Source: Rotaria socialis
Lineage: Eukaryota > Rotifera > Eurotatoria > Philodinida > Philodinidae
Assembly (NCBI GenBank): GCA_905331475.1
Contig: CAJNYU010000513.1
Span: forward strand, 54,338 to 118,337
Length of the DNA stretch: 64,000 bases
Direction: 5' to 3'
Position 1 is the first letter of the stretch; every line of letters starts with the position of its first letter. The position numbers and the translations under genes were made by a program. Positions 36,619 to 49,820 of this stretch are shown in pieces. The notes beneath the pieces were generated by a model, which searched no databases, was not told the DNA's origin, and was given only the letters and a program-made list of their open reading frames with translations.

Positions 36619-39600
36619 GCTTTTTAAGCTGGAAATGTTAAGAGAATGTGTTCAAAATTATAATGCCACCCTTAAAACCCTGAAAATCACCTTAGTTTTC
36701 CGGAAAAGCTTTTTAACTAAATATTAGGAAAAAATGAGATTCTTAATACAAGACACCCTGGAAAATTTTTACGCTGAAACATAATAGAAGATCCGGGTCT
36801 TTTATGGTGGAGGAGGTTACAATAAGTAAATTAAACACCGAAAACTATGTCGCTGAAATTGTTTTTTTCTGATAGGTTCTGTTGCAGTAGTAGGCACAAC
36901 ACGATTGAGGACAAGCACAAGTAAATTTCTATCCTTTCAAGCTCATATTCCCTAGACTGAAAGGATAGGGTCTAGAAACCGTACTTCACCTGTGTCTATC
37001 TGTCTGTCTGTAACAATCACTCAAACGATCATTTCTATGGCACAATTGACCAATTCTCATGCTACAAAGGACAATATTTGTGGCACAAACCGCATTGTTA
37101 CGGCACAAACCATGGGCGGATGCATGACATGGTCACGTGAAACAGTCCACTTTGGAAATGAAGTCAGTGGAGGGGGCGAGCTGATCCCCTTACGGAACTT
37201 TGAGCTAACAATCACGAAATTTCTGAACCTTGTATTTTTGTGGCTAGGTAAGACTGAACCTCTCCCCCGCCTTAAGGTTTTTTGAGTCCCATTCTATTCG
37301 TCTTTCGTCTTCACTTTTACTGCTTTTACTTGAAACCTTTAATTTTCTTCTAATTGTTGCCTCAGTTTCACTTATTCCCACCCCCTTTACCGATCTGTTT
37401 GAAAATATCATCACCAGCTGCTGGCACACCCAAACGATTTTCTGTCCTGTCCATGCATTTGTCGTACTCAGCACTGCCAGTCTATGGCCCACTGAATCGA
37501 CTTTCGATGTCGATGCACGTTACTTGTGATACATCTGCTCATACTATAGTAGTTTTTTTTTATAGCACCTATATTTCGGTAGGATGTGCATTCAGAATGT
37601 ACACTTAAATATACGCGCCCCCCATGTATTAAAATAACGAAAGTAGAGAATAATTTTACTATGATAAAATTAAAGTCTTGTGGTGTAGTTACTCTTTAAT
37701 ATCGGTGATAGTCACAGATAGTTTGGTAGCTACCTGTTTTCGAAATCAAATTACAATTTTTGTATAAAAGCTTTGGAGGCAGTAGGATTTATTATATAGG
37801 ATTCGGTGATAGAAAAATACTATTGCGAACAGTAAAATGTGAAAGTCGAGAAAGAGTCAATAAAAACGCTTAAGTATTGCTAACAGTGGAATAACGATCG
37901 TGTTGATTAACTTCATACTTATCTAGAGAAAACTCGTCATTTTGATATTCCATGCGATTAAAAACATTGGCATGAATTTCAAACAATCCTTCAGATTAAT
38001 TCAAGAGAACTGATCCACCGGTGTATATCTTTCTACAAGGAATCAAGTCTTTAATAATCATTATTCGTGAAAAAATAACTTTTAACATAAAATACTTGGA
38101 TGATGCTAAAGTGTTTGGTGAGAAAAACATACACTATTCTTGTTCATATATGGTCAAGTCAATAGAGTACGATGTAAGTGACCAGTTCTTGTTGATCTCT
38201 TTAACGAATTTTATGCTTTTGATAGGAATAGTTTGAAGATTCTACAAATAAAATTGTCGTTGACCATTTTTACTCTCACTAGTTGATTTATATAATGTAT
38301 GAAGTCGCACATACCAAAACGAAAAAATATTTTTTTAATTTCATTATTCCTTTTAATGCTGTGACTTTTAACCCCACGAAAGAAGTCACCTATATGTTTA
38401 TCATTGTTCCTAAGACTTGGAATAATCATTAGTCACCAGTTCAGCTTTCTTTTCTGAACCTAGTTTCTTCCACTCTCAAGCCAATCTTAACGAGACAAGA
38501 CATAATTTCAATAGCTCAGCTTCTCAATATATATTTTGAGACATACAAACATTCTGTAATCAATCAGCAAATATTATTTAACACCACATCAACAACGACG
38601 TTAATTACAGCAACAACAAGTACTATTAGTAAGTATTTTGTCAGTGGCGATGAATTTCAACATGGAAGTAGTAGTGTTGTCAAACTTATTAATCAAACTA
38701 GAACAGTTACTACTTCTTACCCAGCAACCGCCATATCGAAGCTGATGCATCTAACGATAACTAGAACACACTACTGTATATATGAGTTTCAAATTTTGCT
38801 CGAAAATTTCTCATTAAGTCATTTTCAGTTTGCCATGTTATGCATCTATGTAACTTGGAAGCAATGAGCATATCGCATTGCTACAAAGCTACAGAAATAG
38901 GAAAAATTTTAGTAACTATAGATTCAAGCAAAAATTAGTGAGCTTTCAGTAGAATTCACTTCGTTGAAGTAAAATGTGATAATTAATGCGGTGCGAAGCA
39001 CAGCATTTATGTAGTCCGTCGCGAGTTTTTTTTTGTTTCTTTCTAACTTGAGTACGCATAAAAAATCAGATTAAGTAGCGCGATGATCTAAATAACCGTA
39101 AATGATAGAAAATCCATTCAAACTGGATATGAGAGTGTAAAGATCGAACTTGTTACATCTTTTTTCCAATTTTCAATACTTAGTTTCGTTCGCCTAAAAA
39201 ACATTTTCTCTTTTTAACTTGACGCATATGGATCAAAATAGTCATTTTTTTGCGCGATGACCTCGAGAACCAAAAATCACAGAGATGTTATTCAAACTAG
39301 AGGTGAAAATATGAATATTGAACTTGTGGTATTTGTTTTCAAAATTTTAATACGATATTTTGTTTGCTCAGAAATATTCTCCCAAAAAGACGATTTTGAA
39401 AGATATTTATCGTTTCAGACTTTCGCGCTAATTAAAATGACGTCATCAATAGTTGTTAACCAATATTTTATTGCTTTACATCTGATTCAAGATAATGATT
39501 CATGAAAATAATTGATCGTTCAATGAAACAAATCGTTAGACAACTGGTTGTTACATTTTCAGAGAGATTTCCTAGTGATGAATTTCAAAATAGTCGATTT

Positions 39601-40101
39601 AAGAATAGTGAATGCGACATTTTTATTCAAAATTTGTATACGGAAATTAAAAAAAAATAAACGTTTGTAATGAATCTTAAAGTGAATCATTTCTTTTTTA
39701 AATCTTATTCTCACTACTTTCGAAAATTCGACTCGTGTGTTTCGCACCGCATTTCGTAGTCGAGTGAAACTCGAATACCATCTAGTTAATAGTTTGATTT
39801 CGTATTTGAATAGTTGATCAATGGGTATTTGTATTCGTGTTGTACTTTCCAACAGCCAATATACTCTTTAGTCAAAAAATAGGCAAAAAGTCGACACTGA
39901 GAAGCTTCTTTCAAATTTGTCACGATTGTTTTATACGCTTTGGCTAAAACGTACCAAAGAAGGCGTCATCATATTTTAAATGAATAGATCCAAATCTGAA
40001 ATTAACCGTTTGTATGAAGTTATGAAAAAGCATTTTTCTTCATCTGTTTAGCAATTGATTGTGCATTATCTAATGTTTCATTGCTCCTGTTTGTCACAAG
40101 C
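36619..40101. other. Gene-poor region
   Basis: No supported gene. A Thr/Ser-rich reading near 38580-38640 (STTTLITATTST) may be debris of an extracellular mucin-like stretch. GCGGTGCGAAGCAC at 38991 and its inverse at 39735 suggest the ends of another foldback, not proven. Confidence 0.35.
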
Positions 40102-40532
40102 TCTCCGCCTACTGTGTGGACAGCGCTCTCTTATTTGTACAACGCCACATCCACCAGAGCAACTCTAAGCTTTACTTCGGCAACAGACAATCCTATTAAA
40201 GATTGGTTTATTGACAATGTTTCTGTGGCCGCTCTTGGCTTTTAAGCACTAACCTGCTTGTTAGTGATGACTTTGGAAGTGGCACTTCAGTTGCCTGGCA
40301 ACTTAATTCGTGCTCTGGAAGCTGCAACGGCTCCATACTTACATCGACAACGTGTATGAGTGGTAGCGGCAATTGCTATAACAATGCTTGTGCACCGACA
40401 TCCAACTTACAATTGCTCGATCAAAGTTTTAATACAAATATCGGTACGACGTACAATGTCACCTTCTACACGTTAAAAGCTATTAGCGCAATCCGTTTGA
40501 GATTAAAATGTGAAACACAATATAAGTGTTAA
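40102..40532 (+). pseudogene. Relic of a repeated cysteine-rich extracellular domain
   Basis: Two plus-strand frames, 40102-40245 (SPPTVWTALSYLYNATSTRA..., DWFIDNVSV) and 40251-40532 (NLLVSDDFGSGTSVAWQLNS, CSGSC, GSGNCYNNAC, LLDQSFNTNIGTTYNVTFYT), follow each other. They read like the end of one beta-sandwich repeat and the start of the next, as in large secreted/adhesion proteins with repeated 'DFxxGxxxxW...C' modules. A stop and a frame change separate them, and there is no start codon. It is a decayed fragment. The module is recognised by pattern only; no family name is offered. Confidence 0.45.
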
Positions 40533-41110
40533 TTCTAGCCAGAAAAACAAATTATTCCATATATTGTAGCATTATGTGTTCCTTGACTGTACGAAGACGG
40601 CCACTACTATTCATCAAAGTATATCATAAGTGCTCCTCTCTATCCACCCTGAATTTTCGAACCAGTTTGCTGGTTCCAATGTCTATCTGTTACGGTTTGT
40701 TATAGGTAATTAACTAATTATGCCGTATTTAGCTAATTCATCAATTAAAATATATGTGAAATGAATCCAACTGTGTGTCCTAAACACCTCAACATTGTTT
40801 GCCGTTCGACTTCGACAAAGCACCTCTGTAACGCTCTGTGATGGATAAATCACCTCACTGTAATGATCTGCGATAGGCAAAATTTCCACCCTAAACACTT
40901 CAAGACTCCTTTCGGGTCGTGTTTCACAAAAGATGGCTCTGGAGTAGGACCTGGAATTAGTAAGCATGCTAATATATTTTAATTTGCTACTGCTGTAACA
41001 TTCAATAAAAAAAATTCTACTCAATAATAGTCGAGCCTATGTATGAGAGCCTTTCATTAAGAATAGAATACTACAGGTGTGTATAACTTCAAAAGAGCAC
41101 TCGTTGCAAC

Positions 41111-41614
41111 TAGGGGTGTCACATGTAAATTTTAAAAAGTTAATTAGATCAAGAAATAGATTTTCAAAAATTTTAATTTAGTTGCTTGAAATTCAAATTA
41201 GTTAAAATTTGAAAACTAGTAGATAAACATAGTTTTTGACTTAATTGCTATTATTTCAAGTCAAATTTGAGTATGTTTTTTGTTTTCTAAAGTTAAAGCT
41301 AGTCATTCTTCTACAAATTGTGCTACTAAATATATTTTTATGAGTATCCCGGTATTTTGAAGAAGAAAGATGACGGTTCCTGCATAATCTGTAGAAAAAT
41401 TTTGACTATTATGAACAAATATTACTCTAAAATACTTGGTTCTCCTCTCATTTAGTATTTACTACTATTAAAGTCACAATTTTCCTCATAACAATGATGA
41501 ATATTCATCCAAATAATTTATTAAATTAAGATGATTTTGTCAGTCCAAAAATTTAATTAAATAAAAATATTGATCTGAGAAAAATTTTAATTTATTGTAA
41601 ATTGACACCCCTAG
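41111..41614. mobile_element. 504-bp hAT-like MITE with TAGGGGTGTCA ends
   Basis: TAGGGGTGTCA termini are perfectly inverted, and flanking octamers GTTGCAAC (41103-41110) and GTTGCAAT (41615-41622) agree at seven of eight positions. TAGGG ends plus 8-bp duplications are hAT hallmarks. The interior is very AT-rich and non-coding. Confidence 0.85.
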
Positions 41615-42006
41615 TTGCAATCATTATTTCTAATCGATATAGACTAGCTCAGCTTTTGTTTTCTACATACAGAAAGAATTTATCCAACAATTGATTTTTT
41701 AATCGCTTTGTTTTCTTGCACTCGACTCCAAAACGTATTCTTTCCATTGATTGATTAATAAAACTTGCATAAATAGATTGAAAATGAAACATTTTTTACC
41801 CGACGTTGCAATGCACTCAATAAAGTGTAGCGTGCGATCTGATCTGTATAGTAAATTGATTATGTAATCTTTTTTCTTAACGATTCAAAAATTGATCACT
41901 CTGACTCAATGATTACAATGAACACAATAAAATTGGCAGGCTCTGAAGCTTTTTACTTAATTCTCTAGAAAAAAAAGAATTACTAAAACAAGAGACGTTC
42001 CAACAG

Positions 42007-42260
42007 CCCAGGTCGAACATTACGATGACCTGATACGATCGTAAACGGCTGCATAAGGCAACGTATACTACCGTTTTATAACGTTCCCGACCGTAAATCG
42101 CCGTAATTTGACGTTTTGGCATGCACCGTATTACGGCCGTAATGTGGTCGGATATTTCAGTATGGGACCGTATACAATCGGTTATGGCACGATGCAAAAC
42201 GACCGTAATACGGTGCATACCAAGCGGCCGTGAATTATGGCCAAACGGTTGTGTACGACA
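42007..42260. repeat. Palindromic island of ACGGCCGTAA words
   Basis: It starts CCCAGGTCGA, the same terminal word as the element at 2300-2599, and continues with many copies of CGTAATACGG / CCGTAATACGGTGCAT in both directions. A matching right terminus was not found, so it is a truncated or diverged relative. Confidence 0.5.
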
Positions 42261-42284
42261 CAACACTGTGAAAAAAAAATTCGT

Positions 42285-42440
42285 AGAATAATAAACCCAA
42301 AGAGGGTTGATGAAAGTGCAACGTATAATAAACCCTTTTCACCGTATTTAAAACTATCCTAAACCCTTTCATAAACCCTTTGTTTCCGTATGTGAAATTG
42401 CCACAAACCCTTTAATAAACCTTTTTAAATACGTTTTCTA
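42285..42440. repeat. Degenerate AAACCCTTT-containing repeat
   Basis: The word (AT)AAACCCTTT recurs about eight times with irregular spacing of 15-30 bp. It recalls but does not match telomeric arrays, because the copies are not contiguous. Confidence 0.4.
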
Positions 42441-42871
42441 GTGAGACAAACATATAAAGGTTATTTTAAAAAAAGTATTTTAGATGTTACACAATCATTA
42501 TTTTGCTATTATTTCAATTCAGTTTGCGTTTCAGATCGTATATATACGTATATATATATATATACTTTCATAGATTTATAATTAATTAAGTGATGTACTT
42601 ACTGTTCGAACATATGACATAATTCATGATTGTTTAACTTGTTATCCATTCGATCAGATTCGTGCTCAAGTTGCGTAGTATGAAATGTACTCTTAAATTA
42701 AACGATGTTCTTCTGAATAGGCGCTTCCTATATTGATGAAGAAATCGGAATAATAGATTTCTGTACCGCTTATTTATTTGAAATTGAATGATATTTTAAA
42801 AATATTATTAAAGTAGACCACTTAAATTTTATAGTTCATATTACAGATATATCGATATTTAAAAGTATATT

Positions 42872-43798
42872 AACGGGTGGCCCATAAAGAATGGCGGTCT
42901 CATTATTTACTCAATATCGTTTTTGCTCTTCATTGATTTGAACTGAACATTTTCCCAGAAGATTGAGCATTCAATTCTCTACAAACTCATGTGTAAAAGA
43001 TTTTTTAAAACTACAAAATGGCTAAGTACTAAAACAAAGAAAAAAGGTTAACAAATCTTCAACTTTCAAGGTCAACATGCATTAACATTTGGAGTATGTT
43101 TCGACAATTTATACGCAGGCTTAAGTTACGGGAGAAACATTTTCTGGTATTTTCAAGTACGCTCTTTTCGATATCTTTGGAAAACATTTCTTTAAAAGTG
43201 GTCTTCGCCTATTAAATCGATATTTTCTGAAAATTCGTCCATAACGCCTTAATTTCAGCTTACAAGAAAGTCTACTGCAAACGAAACTTTGAATCACTCG
43301 AACAAGTATACAGGGGCGTAGTCGAGTATGTTGGCTTTCAAAGAAAAAAGAATCGTCAAAAAATAACACTTTTTAAGTGAATGGCATGCTTTTTAGTGCA
43401 AGCATCAAAAACATGACGCAACAGTTGTGTTTTTTAGAAACAGCGAAAACATTTATGCAGAATTTTTTACTTATTTGGTAAAGAAAAAAAATTCGAAGGC
43501 ATGAATCTTGCCAGAATCTGATGCTTTTTAACATGGTAGCCGGGGTTTTTCGTAGATTCTCACATGGAAAGCAAATTTTCAAAAAACAATGGATTTAGTG
43601 CTTGAAAGTTGAAGATTTTTCGACCTTTTTTCTTCGTTTTAGTACTTAGCCATTTTGTAGTTTAAAAAATCTTTTACACGTGAGTTTGTAGAGAATTGAA
43701 TGCTCAATCTTTTGGGAAAATGTTCAGTTCAAATCAATGAAGGGCAAAAAAGATATTGAGTAAATAATGAGACCGCCATTCTTTATGGGCCACCCGTT
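42872..43798. mobile_element. 927-bp element with about 200-bp terminal inverted repeats
   Basis: AACGGGTGGCCCATAAAGAA at the left is matched by its complement at the right. The inverted arms (42872-43074 and 43600-43798) stay similar over about 200 bp. The core of about 525 bp has two minus-strand frames (43582-43373 and 43369-43121) separated by a stop. The reading KHAIH...VIF-DDSFFFE across them faintly recalls the '-VIFSDES-F' step of Tc1/mariner transposases. The flanks show TA-rich bases but no clear duplication. Confidence 0.6.
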
Positions 43799-45649
43799 CC
43801 TATATGATAACAAATTTTCTAGCCAGCAGCCTCTCCAAAAATTTCAACCGCCCACCCAAAAAATGAAACCTAGATAAAACACTGAATACGAGTGATGATA
43901 ATTTGGCCGCGATGAATAAATATTGTTTTGCTTTCCTATGTTTCTCGTGATACGATGCTTCATTCATTTCTTTTTTATTATCGAAACTTCAATGTACTTT
44001 TTATCATTTAAATCAAACAACTATTGTAGATTTTTTTATCATCAAAACAATATACATAACAGCATTGGTCTGCCGCGATAATTTATCATTTAGAAATAAT
44101 AACCAAGAACAATTGATAACGTTTACAACAGAATGATGTTGTATATTTCTATTGCTATTATATTTGTCCTAAGTGACCTTTTAAAAATAAATTTCAATGA
44201 AATTGTGAAGCACAGCTTAATATATATATATATCTGAATTACTTATTTTCTAATTCCATTTTCAATTTTAAGTAACACAGCCCATTATGTTTTACAGAGA
44301 AACATTGAATATAATATTCTTCTCTTTGTCATGCATACCTTATTAATGAAGTACTTGTAATATATTTGCCTATTTCCGTTTATTCAGGTAGTAAACAATC
44401 AAGAACAATGAAGATTTCTATTGGATATGTAACCTTTTTTAAAAACATAAGTCAATGTCTATTGAAGCCTTGTATGTGCGAAACATTTTTGCAATAATAC
44501 AGAACAGTGGATATATATCTACTGTTAACTCCTATTTCGCTCTTAAACTCCAAAGCATCCTTTATCTACAGTCTTTCATTCTCGGACCAATGTCACTACC
44601 AGGATAATATGCCCAACCATGCGATGCCGTAGCTTTTAGTTTCATATAGTGTAAACGCATTTCTTTCCTACAGAAGGCTTTATGACCTGCTTGAAGTCCG
44701 AGAACTCTGTAAGTGCTTGAATTATCTACTCACTGTCCTAGTTTGGAATTTCGAAGGGTTCCTGGAATTAGGTCACTATTGGATAGAACAGAAAAGAAGT
44801 TTCAACTTTTCTATCGAATGAAACATTTCAGCAGAGTCGAAAGACTCCATGAAACATCATTGCAACAGGCGATGCTAAAGTTAGCGTCCTCAGTTGCTTT
44901 CTTATCACATATTTGCAATCGAATAGTAAAATATATTTCTTCATTTGTTTTTTTCATGATAAGGGCGCGAGGGAAAGAAGAGAACAACTACGTCGTTATT
45001 CTTTGCACAATGTATAAAATAGATCACGAGAATTTGCAACGATTCTTTCTTTTTCTACTCGAACATTACACAAACACTTTATTTTTTGTTTGATTTTTGG
45101 TAGTAGAATCGTTAGTGAAAGAAGAGCGAAGCAACTACGTCATTGTTCTTTTGATAATAAATAATTTAAAGTACGCAAAGCTGTCACACGTCTTCCTTTT
45201 TTCTGCTTAAAGACAATGCAAAAAAAACATTTTCTTTTCTGTGTTTCATTCTAGAAGAAGCGATGAGAATGGATCCAAGTATCCCCATCATATATTTCAT
45301 GTTCCTTCTGCATTCTCTGTATCTTCACCATATATGAGATATGATTAAAATGCGAAGGATATGATAATGACACATATTATGCCAGAGTTAACTTTTTCTC
45401 CCTGTTAAAATCGATGGCGTGATGGTAATAGTTGAAATATAACTCGAAATATGTTTAATTGCCTAAGAAACTTTCGAAAATTCTGGTAGAAGCTTTCTGA
45501 GAAACACGTTCTAAAAGGAAATTGACGTATATAGAATAGAAAGTTTGCCCACCCCCTCACACCCACAGCTTCTTGAAACAGGGGGCACTACTACATATGC
45601 AACGTATTATTTTTAGGGCGTTGGCTTCAGTTAGATATTAAACTGAATT
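43799..45649. other. Intergenic, upstream of the Smr gene
   Basis: No supported gene. The plus-strand frame at 44713-45093 lacks motifs. GAAAGAAGAG...CAACTACGTC occurs twice (about 44975 and 45117), a short direct repeat. Confidence 0.35.
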
Positions 45650-46240
45650 ATGGGTAGTACATTCTCTTCCACTACCGATGATCATCATTCGACTTTCTAT
45701 GCAACCTCTGTATCATCATCAGTAAAATCTGATATTCCTTTCGAGGCGGAATCATTACGGCGTGAAGCACATCAATGTAAATCTGAAGCGGAAGCAGCAT
45801 CGCGGCAATCTCAACATGAATATCATTCTGGACGTAAATCAGAAGCAAAAGCATTGTCAAATCAAAAAAAAGATCTGTATTCCCAAATGGATGAGAAAAA
45901 TGAGCAAGCTGCGGCATTGATTTTCCAGCATTTTAATCAAAATCTTCCAGAGCACTTCATCGATTTGCACGGCCTTTACGTTTTTGAAGCATTGAAATAT
46001 TTACAACAAAAATTAAATGAATGTCGTTCATCGTCTATATCACGACTGACAGTTATTACAGGGATGGGAAATCACTCACCACATAAAATGGCTAAAATTA
46101 ACCCAGAAGTCGAGAATTTCGCCCATAGAAACAATTTAAAAATTATTCCAGGTCGTGGGCGCGTTGAGATACGCTTGGATACTGATGATCAATATGAAAA
46201 GGTTGATTATCAGGACAGTGATGGATGTATAATTCTGTAA
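45650..46240 (+). CDS. DUF1771-Smr domain protein
   Basis: Intronless, 196 aa. Residues about 30-95 form the charged helical DUF1771 region (ESLRREAHQCKSEAEAASRQ, GRKSEAKALS). The Smr domain follows, with IDLHGLYVFEALKYL (LDLHG motif at 104-108), LTVITGMGNHS (GxGxHS motif at 138-143) and PGRGRVEI. Smr domains bind nucleic acid and in several proteins nick DNA or cleave RNA; the histidine and glycine motifs are intact. Eukaryotic homologues with DUF1771-Smr include the C-terminus of N4BP2 and plant CTC-interacting proteins. The start MGSTFS fits an N-myristoylation signal, which would place it on membranes (inference). Poly(A) signal AATAAA at 46285-46290. Confidence 0.88.
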   Translation: MGSTFSSTTDDHHSTFYATSVSSSVKSDIPFEAESLRREAHQCKSEAEAASRQSQHEYHSGRKSEAKALSNQKKDLYSQMDEKNEQAAALIFQHFNQNLPEHFIDLHGLYVFEALKYLQQKLNECRSSSISRLTVITGMGNHSPHKMAKINPEVENFAHRNNLKIIPGRGRVEIRLDTDDQYEKVDYQDSDGCIIL

Positions 46241-47631
46241 GAGTGTTTATGATCGGTGTCAAAATGCAACCTTGTTTTGTAGATAATAAAACATTTCTAA
46301 GAGCAACTAACATGTTTAGGAAAGAATATCTAGGACTGAATATGGATGTGAGATTCTGGGTCCAAATGTGTGCATACTGAAGACTCCTCAGTGAGGAAAA
46401 GAATTCTACCTAAAAAAACTAGGACTATTACAAATACAGAAAATAAAAGTATTTTATTTCTACCTTTACGTCTTCTTAAACCATTGCATCTCTATCGTTC
46501 CCTTTTGTTGAACAAAGTTCACTTGTCCATTTGCTTGTACTTTTACTTAAGTAATACAATCTATAAGCATTATTCAATTTTCTTGAAAATAATGCATCCT
46601 ATTTATAAATGCTGATGTGTCTACACTAATATGACCCGTATTCAGAGAAGAATGAAGGTTTCCGTATTTTTAAGATATTTTCTATAGCTTTCACCGATAC
46701 CAACAAAGCGCTTTTCAAAGTATTCAGCTTTAGTTCATTGAAAAGCCCTATTTCAATGAATATTCCAATGATGAAAGCAAACACCATACTTTAGTATTAT
46801 TATGAGTACCTAAAATCAACCAGAACCAAAAGTACTTCGGCCGGTCTAACCAGAATAAATAATCTTTTCAAAATCTCTTCAATAACTCTATCCGTTTCGA
46901 CAAATTCAAATTTTTTTCAAAAACAATCAACTTTTATTCTGTATTAACATCGTTACAGATCTATATCTCGAAGAAAAAAAATAAGAATAACATTCACTAT
47001 AGTCATACTGCAGACATACAACATGATATTTCCAAAAAGAAAACACAACTATCCTCTATGTAACAATTTTGGATCGTTACACTTCACTTCATATACATTA
47101 TCCTCTTTGCTATATGATTTATTTTGCTTGGATAGATTGAAATGAGATGTTTTTCAACTAATAGATTACAACAGATTACTTAATGGAATGACAGTTCGCA
47201 ACGATGTACGACCACATGGCTAACATTGTTAGTTATGAAGTACTAAATCTGATGGTAGTAAAGTTCATAAAATTATCCGATGATTATCAATATTTACATC
47301 TTTTCACAGCAAGCAGAAAAAAGGATTTTCATAGAATTTTCTTGCATTAGAAAAACAAATTTCATTTCAATCATTTCTACTGATCTAATAGTCGTAAATT
47401 CCAAGTACTCGGCTACAAAAATAATTAACATGCCTCAGTCATCGAGCATGATGTGTTTTGTTTATCCTTCTCCGTTTCATGATTTTTCATAACACCTTAT
47501 GATTTTTTGTAAAAGAAATTGTACAATCAAATCATTAAATAAGTCACATGCAACAATTTTTTTTCGCGTTGTTCTGCCGTTTGGCATGGAAGTGAAGAAA
47601 GAAAAAGTCAAAAAGCAATACATGCATTGCT
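46241..47631. other. Intergenic between Smr and ART-TPR genes
   Basis: AT-rich. The small ORFs at 46370 and 47280 have no support. The last part is the promoter region of the following gene. Confidence 0.35.
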
Positions 47632-47639
47632 TATATAAG
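47632..47639 (+). promoter_or_regulatory. TATA box candidate of the ART-TPR gene
   Basis: TATATAAG stands 60 nt before the start codon at 47699, a fitting distance for a core promoter with a short 5' leader. Confidence 0.5.
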
Positions 47640-47698
47640 GACAAGTTGGACTGAATCTGACAATCAAAATTTTAAAAAATCAAAAGAAAAAAGTAACA

Positions 47699-49820
47699 AT
47701 GACGGCAACATACACTTTTGTGAATAATAATGATCTAGAAACCGTTTGTCTTGTTTGGCTTGATGCTTCAGTAAATATATCATCTGAAAATATTGCTACT
47801 CAAAAAGAGCTTCGCTCTATTATTCATCATTTTAAAACATTTTCAAATGCTCCAGATTGTAAACAATACATACAACAAAAGTCTCAATATGATCGAGTAT
47901 TTTTAATTGCCAGCGGACGTTTAGGTCAAGAAATAGTACCACATATTCATCACTATCGACAAGTGTTCAACATTTATGTTTATTGTCACGACAAAGAAAA
48001 AAATGAAGAATGGGCTAGAAAATTCATCAAGGTAATTTTCATCAAATTATTCATCATTTTAAAAAGGAGTGTAAAAAATAAATAAATGCTTTTTTTTGTT
48101 CTTTGTAATTTTTTGTTTTCATAGTAGTCATAAAATTCAAGTTTGAGCAAGACAAATTACTCTTTTAGTGATCTAGTTTCATTGATTTTCACCAATTATG
48201 AAATCACATTTTTTTAAATTTTAGGTGAAAACTGTACAAACCAGATTAGACACACTTATTAATCGTATTCAATCAGATTATTCAAAACGATGTCAATTCA
48301 AACTGGATGAACCATTTCCAATAAATATATCTAAAACAAATAATTTATCAGACGAATTACTCCATGATGATATTTTTCATTCTCAATTACTCATTGATTG
48401 TCTTCTTCAAATGAAAACATTATCAACGGATGTAACAGGCTTTGTTAATACATGTTTACAACAATATAATAATGATCCAAATCAAACATCGATCATTCAT
48501 GAATTTAAACAAAAATACAGTTCTGACAAAATATTATGGTGGTATACGCAAGATTCATTTGTTTATCGTCTATTAAGTAAAGCAATGAATGTTAAAAATT
48601 ATAATTTTTTACTTAATTTTGGATTTCTTATTCGTGACATATGTGGAATTATACAAAAATATCAATTAAAATCTTCCATAGAAGTTTATCGTGGTCAAAT
48701 CATGTCGATCGATGAATTTAATACATTGAAAAGTTCTCTTGGACAAAATATATCAATAAATACATTTGTGTCAACTGATTATGATCGGAAATCAATAATA
48801 TCATCGTTAAATGAATTTCCAATAACAAACGATTCTCTACGAGTATTATTTGAAATTCATGCCGATCCAAATGTCGATAATTCAAGACCATTTGCAAATA
48901 TAACATCTTTAACTTATTCTCCTCACCAACAGCAAGTTTTATTTATGTTAGGTTCAGTTTTTCAACTTACTGATATTCAACAGGATAAAAAATATGGTAT
49001 ATGGATTGTTAAAACTGTTCTAAAAAATCTTAAAAAATCATACGATGAAAAAGATCTGGTCGCATGCGGTCGTACATTACAAAAAATGGGTAGAAATGAT
49101 GAAGCTGAAATGTTTTTTCTACGTTTACTAAAAGAAATGCCATCGAATCATGAAGATATATCTAAATGTTACAGTACACTGGGTTACTTATCATTTCTAA
49201 AGAATAACTATGATTCCAGTCTTAATTGGTATGAGAATTTCTTAAAAGTTTCAAAACCTGATGATCCAAATTTAGCTGATATTTATTATTCTATCGGTTG
49301 TGTTTATCAGAATATGTTTGAATATAACCAAGCATTACAATATTATGATAGAGCTTTACTTATTTGGAAAGAAATATACGGCGATGAAGGCGCTCTTGAA
49401 ATGGCCGAATGTTTAAATAATATGGGTTGTATTTATGAAAAGGAACAATATTATTCAAAAGCATTATCGTGCCATCAACAAGCTTTATCTATACGTGATA
49501 AATTTCATGCTGATATAGGTCGATCGTATAATAATATTGGTAACATTTATTTTGCTATGGGCGAATATAATTCTGCAATAGAAAATTATAATTTTGCATT
49601 TCAAGAAAAATGTAACTATGCTTCACCGCAAGATCCATCTTTAGCAACAACATTAAGAAATATAGCTCTTGTATTTGAAGAAGATAAAAATTTTTTAGAA
49701 GCTTTAAACTATTTTAAACGAGCAGCATCGATATACGAAAATCTATTGCCATCAACACACATTGATAATGTTGAAGTTCAAGAAGATATTCGACGTATTT
49801 CATCGTTTATCAAATCTTAA
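47699..49820 (+). CDS. ADP-ribosyltransferase (ART) / TPR-repeat protein with altered catalytic motif
   Basis: Two exons (47699-48031, 48225-49820; intron GTAATT...TTTTAG, phase 0) give 642 aa. Residues 1-130 are an N-terminal domain with CLVWLDASVN and YDRVFLIASGRLGQEIVPHI, which I associate with bdelloid ART proteins. Residues about 210-380 are an R-S-E class mono-ADP-ribosyltransferase fold: VYRGQ (Arg267), INTFVSTD (Ser294-Thr295), then SPHQQQVLFMLGSVF where the E-x-E-V-L catalytic loop should be. The last glutamate is Gln348 (codon 48933-48935), so transferase activity is doubtful. Residues about 391-642 hold six TPRs of the kinesin-light-chain type (e.g. ADIYYSIGCVYQNMFEYNQA). TPRs suggest a scaffold or partner-binding role. 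Cytosolic, as no signal peptide is present. Confidence 0.88.

Noticed and set aside
42285-42440. AAACCCTTT words as a telomere array
   Set aside because: The copies are dispersed and irregular, and the TGTGGG-type repeat is the expected telomeric unit here.
44713-45093. 126-aa ORF
   Set aside because: No motif, no convincing start context or splice support; composition matches surrounding non-coding DNA.
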